In this document: in pieces, positions 55,309 to 64,000 of the stretch
Position numbering within the stretch: the first letter of the stretch is position 1
How the letters are laid out: each line of letters starts with the position of its first letter
DNA from: Macrothele yani
Lineage: Eukaryota; Arthropoda; Arachnida; Araneae; Macrothelidae
Direction of reading: 5' to 3'
DNA length: 64,000 nt
Assembly (NCBI GenBank): GCA_039090855.1
Contig: CM076999.1
Span: 113,769,072-113,833,071 of the forward strand
Notes under the pieces: generated by a model
Told to the model about the DNA's origin: nothing
Seen by the model: only the letters and a program-made list of their open reading frames with translations
Databases searched by the model: none
Program-made: the position numbers and the translations under genes

Positions 55309-55380
55309 TCCACGCCGGGAATCGAATTCGGGTAAACTCACTCCGGAGTAAGTCACTCTCCCAACTCAGCTATTTCGACA
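55309..55380 (-). mobile_element. tRNA-like SINE head, family S3 relative (unit B)
   Basis: Counterpart of 38041-38112 with changes in the anticodon-arm region (AGTAAGTCACTC against AGTAAGGCGCTC on the plus strand). Confidence 0.55.
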
Positions 55381-55590
55381 GATTGTCTCCCTGCAGATTT
55401 GTCGTCTTGGCACACGTTTTCACCTCTGTAGTAAGTCACAAATATTGATATCTCTACTCAAATGTTTGGGTTATACTTGCGAAATGTAAAATGCTCGTTT
55501 CCATGGAGGATTTACTAAAGTTATAGACCACAACCCTCTGTGTGTTACGCGCATAGTACACAATTCCTGGTGGTTATATATATATATATA

Positions 55591-57130
55591 CACTGCCGGA
55601 CAATTGCTAAGGACGGATGACAATAGCAACGATAGCAACCATAAAATGGAAGGCAGGAAAATGTGGAAATTAGCATAAGTGCGGGATACAGTAAGACGTG
55701 TTGTGCGTATGCAAATTTTGGATTGATGAACTTGTTCGTGACGTCATAGCGCTGATAAGAGATATAAAGGATTTGACGCGTATTGAGAGTTGTTGTTCAA
55801 ACGCAAAGTTGAAAGGGAAAGAATCAATAGACGAACTTGCAATTTTCAGTATGTCTTCCCGATACCACCTAGATGATTTTACGCGTGGCCGTATTATTGG
55901 CAAGATTGAAGAAGGGCGAAAAATAACAGATGTTGCCAGGGAGTTCGACGTCAGCCATAGTGTTGTTTCAAGGCTTTGGAAATCATTTCAAACAAATGGA
56001 GAGTGTAGCAAACGTCACGGGGGAGGTCGTGTTCGCAGTACGACACCTGCAGAAGATCGGTACATAGTGCTATCAACAAAAAGACACCGGCACAGCACAG
56101 CTAGTGAGGTAGCAAATCAGTTTATGGCTGCTACTGGCAAGCGGATCTCCCGAAAAACTGTCTCCAGAAGTTTGCATGAAGGAGGACAATACGCCCGCCA
56201 TCCTGTTGTGTGCATCCCATTGTCCAGACGTCACCGTACCGCCCGTTTGCAATGGTGCCATCAACATCGCAATAGAACTGATAACGACTGGTCTGCTGTA
56301 TTCTTCTCAGATGACAGTAGATACAGTCTATCGTCTGATTGTCGACGACAACTGATCTGGCGTGATAGTGGTACTGCATATTGTCCAGCAAACATACAGG
56401 TAAGGGACCGATATCCGACATGTAGTGTCATGGTATAGTCAGGCGTCATGTTCAATTGCCGTACGTCCCTCTATGTGCTTCCAACTGGGACTATGACTGG
56501 CCAACGATAAATTAATGATGTTCTGCTACCTCATGTTCGCATGTTCCGTGGTGCTGTCGGTGATAGATTCATTTTCATGGACGACAATGCAACATGTCAT
56601 TGAACAGTCGCTGTCCAGAAGTGTCTTGAGAGCGAGGATATTCAAAGCCTCGTAGGCCAGCACGTTCTCCAGATCTGAATCTCATTGAAAATGTGTGGGA
56701 TGCTTCGGGGAGGAGTCTTGCTGGTCGCCAATGCCCTCCGATAAACAAGGACACCCTCATCCGTGCACTGACAGAGGAATGGGATAAATTACCCCAACAG
56801 CTGCTTGATAATGTTGTGCAAAGCATGACACGACGTGTGGAATCTTGCATCGCCCTCCATGGTGGCCATATCCAGTATAGACATCTTACGCCGGAACGCC
56901 TGCGGACGGTAATTGCATTTTTTTCACGTTTACGTATTCTCCACAAAATGGCCTGTTTGTCCCTTGAACAAGTTCCAAAGCCTTCTGGATTTCAGAGCAC
57001 AATAAATTGTCTTTCTTGTAATGTCCTGGCATTCTGACATTATTTTATTTCACTTGGCATCCAACCACACTTACCTTTTCATGCGCTATATAGCCGTTTA
57101 TGATCCGTCCTTAGCAATTGTCCAGCAGTG
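55591..57130 (+). mobile_element. Complete Tc1-like (DD34E) transposon in the (TA)n tract
   Basis: The 1540-bp element has left end CACTGCCGGACAATTGCTAA and right end TTAGCAATTGTCCAGCAGTG, set within TATATA on both sides (target TA). It occupies the place where unit A carries the full LINE. It carries one transposase gene, with several lesions. Confidence 0.93.
55851..57037 (+). pseudogene. Tc1-like transposase, inactivated
   Basis: The start MSSRYHLDDFTRGRIIGKIE at 55851 opens a helix-turn-helix region (KITDVAREFDVSHSVVSRLW), the KRHGGGRVRSTTP linker, a second helix-turn-helix (RISRKTVSRSL), then AVFFSDDSRYSL (first Asp), FIFMDDNATCH (second Asp) and SPDLNLIENVWD (Glu; 34 residues after the Asp if one missing base is allowed). 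Lesions: TAG at 56436-56438 (MV-stop-SG, probably Trp in the parent), TAA after MTGQR, TGA after DDNATCH, and a one-base deletion near 56650. The C-terminal part from 56693 is open to TGA at 57035-57037. Confidence 0.88.
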
Positions 57131-57141
57131 TATATATATAT

Positions 57142-58111
57142 ACAAGTGCAAAGATTCGGCTGTTTGCAAATACAACACACATAAAAATTTTAAAGGAAGT
57201 GAGACAAGGTGACACCATATCTCCCAAGCTCTTTAATGCCACATTGGAAAATATCTTTCAATCCCTGAACTGGGAAAACTAAGCGATAAAGATTAATGGA
57301 GATTACCTAACTCACCTTCGTTTTGCTGATGACGTAGTAATTTTTGCAACTACCCCATCAGAGCTGCAGAGTATGATCCAGGAACTTGCTGACGAGAGTA
57401 AAGAAGTGGGATAAAAAATGAACTTTCAGAAGACAAAAGTGATGTTCAACGCTTTTACACGAAATGAAGATTTATCGATTGATGGAGAAAAGCTGGAGAT
57501 AACAGACACGTACGTTTATCTTGGACAGCAGATATCAAGTGAGGGTCACATTGATGAAGAAATTAATCGGCGTACAAAACTTGCCTGGAGAGCTTTTGGA
57601 AGAAACAGCATAATTTTCAAGAGCAATGTGCCATTATGTCTTAAAAAAAAAGTGTTTGATCAATACATCCTTCCAGTGCTTACGTATGGTGTAAAGACGT
57701 GGTCCTTAACTAAAAGAGACATACAAAGGCTGCAGACAACTCAAAGCAGCATGGAGAGGTGCATGCTTGGTGTAACCAGGAAAGATAAGAAGAGGAAATC
57801 GTGGATCCGAAAAATGACAAGTGTGGAAGACATCATGATCAGAGTTAAATCCCTGAAATGGCAATGGGCTGGTCATACTGCCAGAAGGACAGACCATCGA
57901 TGGACAGCCGAAATTTTAGATAGGATTCCAAGGGACAGGAAAAGACCCAGAAGAAGACCACATGGGCGATGGGTGGATGAAATTCGAAAGTATGCGGGAG
58001 TGACATTAAGGAGAATGGCACAAGACAAACCGTTGTGGAAGAGATTTGGAGAGACCTTCGTCCAGCGGTGGATTGATAATGGTTGACAATGATGATGATG
58101 ATGATGATGAT
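57142..58111 (+). pseudogene. 5'-truncated RTE LINE copy (unit B)
   Basis: Counterpart of 41342-42313 with the same 5' truncation point and (GAT)n tail. It shares the TAA in GGGATAAAAAATG (about 57412) and has its own TAA in AACTAAGCG (about 57280). After 57418 the frame is open for 222 codons to the natural stop at 58086 (MNFQKTKVMFNAFTRNEDLS to FVQRWIDNG); it includes no catalytic domain. Confidence 0.9.
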
Positions 58112-58629
58112 TATATAATTCGAAGCATTTTCGTTTCCGCAATCATTTCTTTCGAATTTGACCTTGCCTAATAGGTAATTGATGTGCACCATTTGTAATT
58201 TGAAAGCTCAACTTGCTGTTTACTTGTCAGACTCCAGAAATGTACGTAACAATTTTTATGCAATAAGCTTTGCTTGCAGCATTTGTTATTCATCCCCATT
58301 GTCATTGCAGTGTATATACCATCATGTTTTAACAGTTTTGTATTATTTCCCAGTGAGACGCCCAACACTGTACGTCTCCCTCTTATGTTTTCTTATGATA
58401 AATTATAATAAAGCGATTTTGAAACCTTCGTCGCAGTTGGTGGGGTCGTTTAATTTTCGAATTGCTGCTTCCAGTGTAGAACTACGTATTATGAATAGTT
58501 CCCTGCATTTTCTAGGGAAAGGTTTTGACTACGTTTCTTCAACCGATGTTTCGAGACTTACAGTTTGTTGTTTACTGCATCAGAATTCTCAGGAATAGCG
58601 AGCAGGCTGTAGCCAAGGACGGGTTTTTT
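58112..58629. other. Unit B spacer
   Basis: Counterpart of 42314-42834; nothing recognised. Confidence 0.4.
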
Positions 58630-60689
58630 ACGCTTTCCAACCGTAGGTTGAAGAAGCGTATATGCTCCAGCTTTTTCCGTCCGTCTGTTCGTCCGTCTGT
58701 CGGCACGATAACTCACGTAAAAATGGTTCGATTTCGATGAAAGTTTAGTATGTGGTAGGGGACCACCAGGGAACGAACCCTATGGAAAATGGGTGAAGTG
58801 GGTTCATAGGTCACGCCATAAGAGTGGGATCTATTCAATTGCCCTTATGCGTCATAACTTGCGTAAATACGGTTCGATTTCAATGACATTTTAGTATGTG
58901 GTAGGGGACCATCTGGGAACAAACCCTATTGAAAATGGGTGAAGTGCATTCAAAGGTCAGGAAATAGGAGCGGGATGCATTCCATTGCCCTTATGCGTCA
59001 TAAGGTGCGTAAAAATTGTTTGATTTCGATGAAATTTTAGTATGCGGTAGGGGACAACCTGGAGAGAAACCCTATTTAAAATGGGACAAAAGGAGTCAAA
59101 GGTCAGGACATAGGATCGGGGTCCATTCCATCGCCCTTATCCCACACTATTAAGGTGGACGTCAAGTAATTTTGCTTCCTATATTTCCAATGGAAAACCT
59201 TTTGTACACATTTCCTTCACAATTAGTGTGTTCCCAAAGATGAAAATCTGAACAACGATTAAAATAACTTCATACTATAACTTAGAATACTTATTATTTT
59301 CTAAAACATAAGCATAATTATGTTAAAAAACAATAACGTTTCCTTTGGTGGTGTTGAAACCAGAAAAAAGATGGCGCGACCTGTACTTTGATGACGTCAG
59401 TGGACAAATAAATGTTGGATTGCATAATTACTGTTATGGTTTAGAAATATTATTACGGTTATGGTTTAGAAAATATTAAGTATTCCAAATTATGAAATGA
59501 AGCTATTTTAATCGATGTTCAAATTTTCATTCTTGGGAACGCATTATTTGTGATGAAAATGTGTACAGAAGTTTTTCCATTGGAAGTATAGGAAGCAAAA
59601 TTACTTGACGTCCACCTTAAAGTAGCAATTCTTGTATGTACGTATGTACATTTTATTTTGAAAACGGCTCTAAGAATTTTGATGAAAGTCGTTAAAGTAG
59701 CATTTCCTGGTACTAGAAATCGATTTAGCTTGATCTCGACTTTAGGAGAATTCGTTTAGGGGTTAAATAACCACCCCGAATTATAACGTTTTTACTGTCA
59801 TGGCGTCGTTTCATTAATGTTTCCAATGTTTAGAAATCTTACGACGTCACAATCTCGCGTTTGAGAATGTTGGCGCACGGTCACGCCATCTGTCTCATTA
59901 CGTCACGCGTTGTGTGTGGATCCTATTAAAGTTTTATGACGTCATACTCTTGCGAGCAGATGGTCGCTATTCCCATCTGCTTCATTACGTCACGCGTTGT
60001 GTGCGTATGTCCGTCCGCACGATAACTCGCGCAACAATCGCTCGATTTCGATAAAATTATAGTATCTGGTAGGGTATCACCTGGGAAGGAACCTTATTTA
60101 AAGTGAACGAAATCGGGTGAAAGTTCAATACATAGGAGCGGGATTCATTCCACTGCTCTTCTGCGTCAAAACTAACGTAAGAAGGTTCGATTTCGATGAA
60201 ATTTTAGTATGTGGTAGGCGACCACCTGACCACAAACCCTATTGAAAATGGGCGAAATGGGGGTAAAGGTCAGGACATAGGATCGGAATAACTTCCATCG
60301 CCCTTATGCGTCATAACTTACGTAAAAATGCTTCGATTTGGATGAAATGTTAGTATGTTGTAGGGGCCTGCCTGGGGAGGAATTCCATTGAAAATGGGCG
60401 AAATGGGGTCAAAGGTTAGGACATAGGAGCGGGATCTATTCCATAGTCCTTATGCATCATAACTTACGTAAAAATGCTTCGATTGCGACAAAACTTTATC
60501 ATGTTATTTCGGAGGTATACCGAACCGGTTCTGTTGAGTATCATCGATATGGAATCAAGGGTCAGGGCACAGGACCGAGATTTATTCCACAGCGATTATT
60601 CTCATAACTTGAGTAATAACTTGAGTAATGATTTCTGGTATGTTGGAAAGCGTATTATAATCAATGCATTGCATGATTTTACTAACTTG
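58630..60689 (+). mobile_element. Helentron-like element family H2, copy g, with internal insert
   Basis: Counterpart of copy d with identical length and layout, including the MITE and the roughly 390-bp non-H2 segment at 59621-60005. It ends GCATGATTTTACTAACTTG followed by TTTTC, where an S1 SINE poly-T abuts. Confidence 0.7.
59154..59616. mobile_element. 463-bp MITE with TTAA flanks (unit B)
   Basis: Same element and same site as 43358-43820; TTAA at 59150-59153 and 59617-59620. A few scattered base differences only. Confidence 0.8.
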
Positions 60690-60692
60690 TTT

Positions 60693-60910
60693 TCTTTTTT
60701 TTAATTGGAGGTTTAAGGACCACCATTGGCAACTCAATGGGCTATAAGCAGCCACCCGTCCCTAATTTGGGGTAACTGGTTCCAGGGAAGGGAGAGAGCC
60801 AGTGCCATAAGACAAGCACAACACCCATGCCTCACAGGGATTCGAACTCGGACCCCTGTCAGACGAATGTTCAGAAGCCATCACTTAGACCACTGCGCCA
60901 CCGAGACGGC
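60693..60910 (-). mobile_element. tRNA-derived SINE, family S1, unit B only
   Basis: On the minus strand it runs from an S1 head (plus strand ACTGCGCCACCGAGACGGCC at the right) through the B-box (plus strand GGGATTCGAACTCGGACCCC) to the tail (plus strand GACCACCATTGGCAACTCAA) and an A-run (plus strand T-run at 60690-60702). It is nearly full length, and unit A lacks it. Confidence 0.88.
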
Positions 60911-61939
60911 CGTGTATACCTTTAGCTCATATTCCTTCAAAGTTCTCTAATGTGTCACTAATGGACTATTGTGCCTTCGGACTGCTAAAAACAGCGCTCA
61001 GACCTAAAACGATGATTGGACAACGGAAAGCAGTGGAAGATGAAAAAAGAGAAGGGTATCAAGTGTATATCGTTTGCTCATATTCCTTCAAAGTCCCCTG
61101 ATGTGTCACCAATGGACTATTCTGCATCCTGACTGCTAAGAAGAGCGTTCAGACCTAAAATAGAGACGGGTATCAAGTCTATTCCTTTTGCTCATATTCC
61201 TTCAAAGTCCCCTGATGTGTCACCAATGGACTATTGTGCCTACGGATTACTAAAAGGACTGGTAAAACGAAACTGGTGTCAAACCTATACTTGTTGCTAA
61301 TATTCCTTCAAAGTACCTTGACGTGTCACCAATGGACTATTGTGCCTTCGGACTGCTAAAAATAGCGCTGAGACCTAAAACGATGATTGGACAATGGAAA
61401 GCAGTGGAAAATGAAAACAAAGACGGGTATCAAGTACATATCATTTGCTCATATTCCTTCAAAGTCCCCTGACGTGTCATCATTGGACTATTGTGCCTCC
61501 GAACTGCTATAAAAGGGCGTTCAGGCCTATAAAAGAGATTGGTATCAAGTCTATTCCTTTTGCTCATATTCCTTTAAAGTTCCCTGATGTGACACCAATG
61601 GACTATTGTGCCTTTGGACTGATAAAAAGACTGTTAAAACAAGACTGGTATCAAACCTATACTTGTTGCTCATATTTCTTCAAAGTACCCTGATGTGTCA
61701 CAAATGGACTGTTGTTCCTTAGGACTGCTAAAAACAGCGCTCAGACCTAAAACGATGATTGGACAACGGAAAGCAGTGGAAGATGAAAAAAGCGACGGGT
61801 ATCAAGTGAATATCTTTTGCTCATATTCCTTCAAATACCCCTAATGTTTCTCCAATTGACTATTGTGCCTTCGGACTGCTAAAAAGAGCGCTCAGACCTA
61901 AAACGATAATTGGACACTGGAAAGCAGTGGAAGATGAAA
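60911..61939 (+). repeat. Diverged tandem array, 105-160 bp units (unit B)
   Basis: Counterpart of 44895-45805, with an extra unit at the left (60911-61045) that unit A does not have. Confidence 0.85.
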
Positions 61940-63326
61940 CAAGTTAGTAAAATCATGAAATGCATTGATTATGATAAGCTTTCCTACGTACCAGAAATTA
62001 TTACTCAAGTTATGAGGATAATGGCTGTGGAATAAATCTCGCTCCTGTGTCCTGACCTTTGAGCCCATTTCGATGAGATTCAACAGAACCGGTTCAGTAC
62101 ACCTCAAGAATAACACTAAAGCTTTGTCGCAATAGAAACAGTTTTACGCCAGTTATGAGAATAATGGCTGTGGAATAAATCTTGCTTTTGTGCAATGACC
62201 TTTGACCCCATTTCGTTGATATTCAACAGAACCGGTTCACTATACCTCCGGAACAACATGATAACGTTTTGTCGCAATCGAAACATTTTTTGGTAAGCTA
62301 TGATGCACAAGGACAATGGAATGGATCCTACTCCAGTGTCCTGACCTTTGACCCCATTTCGCCCATTTTCAATAGGGTTCGTCCCCAGTAGCTCTCTATG
62401 TCATCGAAATCGAACCATTTTTACGCAAGTTATGACCCATAAGGGCAATGGAACAAATCCTGCTCTTATGTCCTGCCTGACTTTTGACCCCATTTCGCCC
62501 ATTTTCAATAGGGTTCGTGCCTAGGTGGTGCCCTACCACATACTAAAATTTCATCGAAATCGAACGATATTTACGCATGTTATGACGCATAAGGGCAATG
62601 GAATAGGTGCCGCTTTTATGCCCTGCCTGACCTTCGACCCCATTCGCCCATTTTCAATAGTATTCGTGCCCAGTGGTTCCCTACCACATAGTAAAATTTC
62701 ATCGAAATCGAACCATATTTACGCATGTTATGACGCAAAAGGGCAATTGAATGGATCCTGCTCTTATGGCGTGACCTTTGACCCCACTTCATCCATTTTC
62801 AATAGGGTTCGTTCCCTAGTGGTCCCCTACCACATACTAAAATTTCATCGAAATCGAACCATTTTTACGCAAGTTATGACCCATAAGGGCAATGAAATGG
62901 ATCTCGCTTCTGTGTCCTAACCTTTGACCCCATTCCACCCACTTTCAATAGGTTTCGTTCCCAGGTGATTCCTTACCACATACCAAAATTTAATCGAAAT
63001 CGAACCATTTTTACGCAAGTTATGAAGCATAAGGGCAATGGAATAAATTCCGCTCTTATGTCCTGCCTGACCCTTGACCCCAATTTGCCAATTTTCAATA
63101 GGGTTCGTGCCCAGGTAGTTCCCTACCACATACTGAAATTTCATCGAAATCGAACCATATTTACGCATGTTATGACGCATAAAGGCAATGAAATGGATCC
63201 CGCTCTTATGGCGTGACCTTTTACCCCACATCACCCATTTTCAATAGGGTTCGTCCCCTGGTGGTCCCCTTCCACATACTAAAATTTCATCGAAATCGTG
63301 CCACTTTTCCGTGAGTTATCGTGCAG
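61940..63326 (-). mobile_element. Helentron-like element family H2, copy h, 5'-truncated
   Basis: Counterpart of copy e. The 3' end (plus strand CAAGTTAGTAAAATCATG) is intact, but the element stops at GTGAGTTATCGTGCAG (63326). The GTCCGTCTG motif and 5' hairpin that follow in copy e are missing. It is also about 190 bp shorter than copy e between 63110 and 63240, where copy e has extra duplications. Confidence 0.8.
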
Positions 63327-63345
63327 CGGCAACCCATCTTTCCGA
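63327..63345. other. Filler sequence at the B/C junction
   Basis: The 19 bases CGGCAACCCATCTTTCCGA match neither the H2 sequence expected to the left nor the unit sequence to the right. Confidence 0.7.
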
Positions 63346-64000
63346 ATATTATGTAAATGTGACACGAAACAAAAATTGAATTTGCGTGCATGTTTTCAAG
63401 ATCCTTTCATTGAATTGCGGACCTAATCGACAGTATTGAAAAACTGAAGAAACCTTGAAATTTTCAAATTCTTGACGTTCACCGAATTTTTCTTCGATCG
63501 ATCACTTCTGATTAAATAAGTGTGGGTTTACTTCTAATATGCGATGGACCGGCGCCATTCTTTAAACCTGTTTTCAGAAAATTCTGTTAAATTCCCAGAG
63601 TTATTGCCTTGAAATTTTAGATAGTAGGGCTGCTTGATTTGTGAGAACAAAACATTGCGTTACTTTAAAGAGAAGGAATTACGTAATTTTTAGGAAAAAG
63701 ATTTCGCAAAGTGCCCTAATTAGGTATTAAGCATAGGTTCTTAGAACACAGACTTAGACATTGACTTTGAAAATTTAAAGACAGATATCGGGAAATCAGT
63801 TAGTGTCGCTGTTTACATATGTGTCGTTATAGAACGATCACATTGATATATTCTGATCAAATTCCTGTGATCACAGATGATTTCGCCGATTTGAGATCGA
63901 TATCATCTCTCTCTCAGGTAAGCCAAAGCAAAACAGCATAAACAGAATACTGAACACTATTAAACAAGTACTTATTTATTCAGGTTTCAGTGATATGTAT
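63346..64000 (+). repeat. Start of third duplication copy (unit C)
   Basis: Begins ATATTATGTAAATGTGACAC and matches unit A from 34981 and unit B from 52242, continuing to the window end. It agrees with B at some sites (TTCAGAAAATTCTG) and with A at others (AAGATTTCGCAAAG, GAGATCGATATC), so it is a distinct third copy. Confidence 0.93.

Larger units (their letters stand above)
47662..63326 (+). repeat. Tandem segmental duplication, unit B (about 15.7 kb)
   Basis: This is a second copy of unit A in the same orientation. Unit-specific differences: a deletion in the Tc1 remnant, about seven extra 145-bp units in the H2 element at 50495, a Tc1 element in place of the full LINE at the (TA)n tract, and an extra S1 SINE plus array unit at 60693-61045. 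It ends inside an H2 element at 63326. Confidence 0.93.

Noticed and set aside
55698..55850. Upstream ATG at 55698 as the Tc1 transposase start
   Set aside because: The 51 extra residues do not resemble Tc1 transposases; MSSRYHLDDFTRGRIIG at 55851 is the typical N-terminus.
31312..63326. Units A and B as purely allelic haplotypes wrongly joined
   Set aside because: I cannot exclude this without reads, but two different joints, a third partial copy and mosaic variants argue for true tandem duplication; it is kept as a test in the findings.
1..64000. LTR retrotransposon or endogenous retrovirus
   Set aside because: I found no long direct terminal repeats around a gag-pol region and no protease, integrase or RNase H motifs of that class.

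Overview
This is 64 kb of repeat-dominated eukaryotic nuclear DNA. The mix of families suggests an arthropod: Tc1/mariner and mariner DD34D transposons, RTE-type LINEs with a (GAT)n tail, several tRNA-derived SINE families, hAT debris and Helentron-like non-autonomous elements. I cannot name the species. There is no operon structure, no convincing host protein-coding gene, no rRNA and no CRISPR. Almost everything I can support is a mobile element, a decayed copy of one, or a tandem array.

Layout. 1-778: 3' part of a Helentron-like element (family H1). 797-1695: multimeric tRNA-SINE (family S1) followed by a LINE 3' end. 2506-3794: complete but dead mariner. 3950-4260: hAT scrap. 4749-6275: SINEs of families S1 and S2 with a 31-bp repeat. 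6608-7139: half of a Tc1-like element. 7956-11270: tandem copies of a third tRNA-SINE (S3), some of which appear to split a LINE. 11732-12340: SINE family S4, partly as an inverted hairpin. 14081-14303: cleanest S1 copy. 15139-18605: satellite built from 111-bp in-frame units and homogenised 247-bp higher-order units. 19512-20672: 15/16-bp minisatellite open on both strands. 20837-24309: one H2 and one full H1 element. 24850-27625: 164-bp satellite. 27959-30542: another H2 element, an S1 SINE and a dead Tc1.

From 31312 to the end the window is a tandem array of one large unit. Unit A (about 31312-47661) and unit B (about 47662-63326) are nearly identical over about 16 kb, and a third copy (C) starts internally at 63346. 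Each full unit holds, in order: a Tc1 remnant, 73-bp repeats, a 71-bp-arm palindrome, about 1-kb diverged modules with an H2 element inside the first, a foldback, a tRNA-like SINE, a (TA)n tract with a truncated LINE, an H2 element carrying a TTAA-flanked MITE, a diverged tandem array, and an inverted H2 element. At the same (TA)n tract, A carries a LINE with an intact 986-codon ORF whereas B carries a Tc1 element, so both inserted after the duplication.

Families H1 and H2 are unrelated in sequence but share one architecture: a 5' hairpin, then a GTCCGTCCGTCTG-type motif, an internal array of about 145-152 bp units, a subterminal inverted copy of the 5' tip, a 3' hairpin, and a CTTG end next to T's. 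This matches what is known of Helentron-associated (DINE/HINE-like) elements; the assignment is inference. Only the LINE ORF at 38351-41311 looks able to encode a full-length protein.
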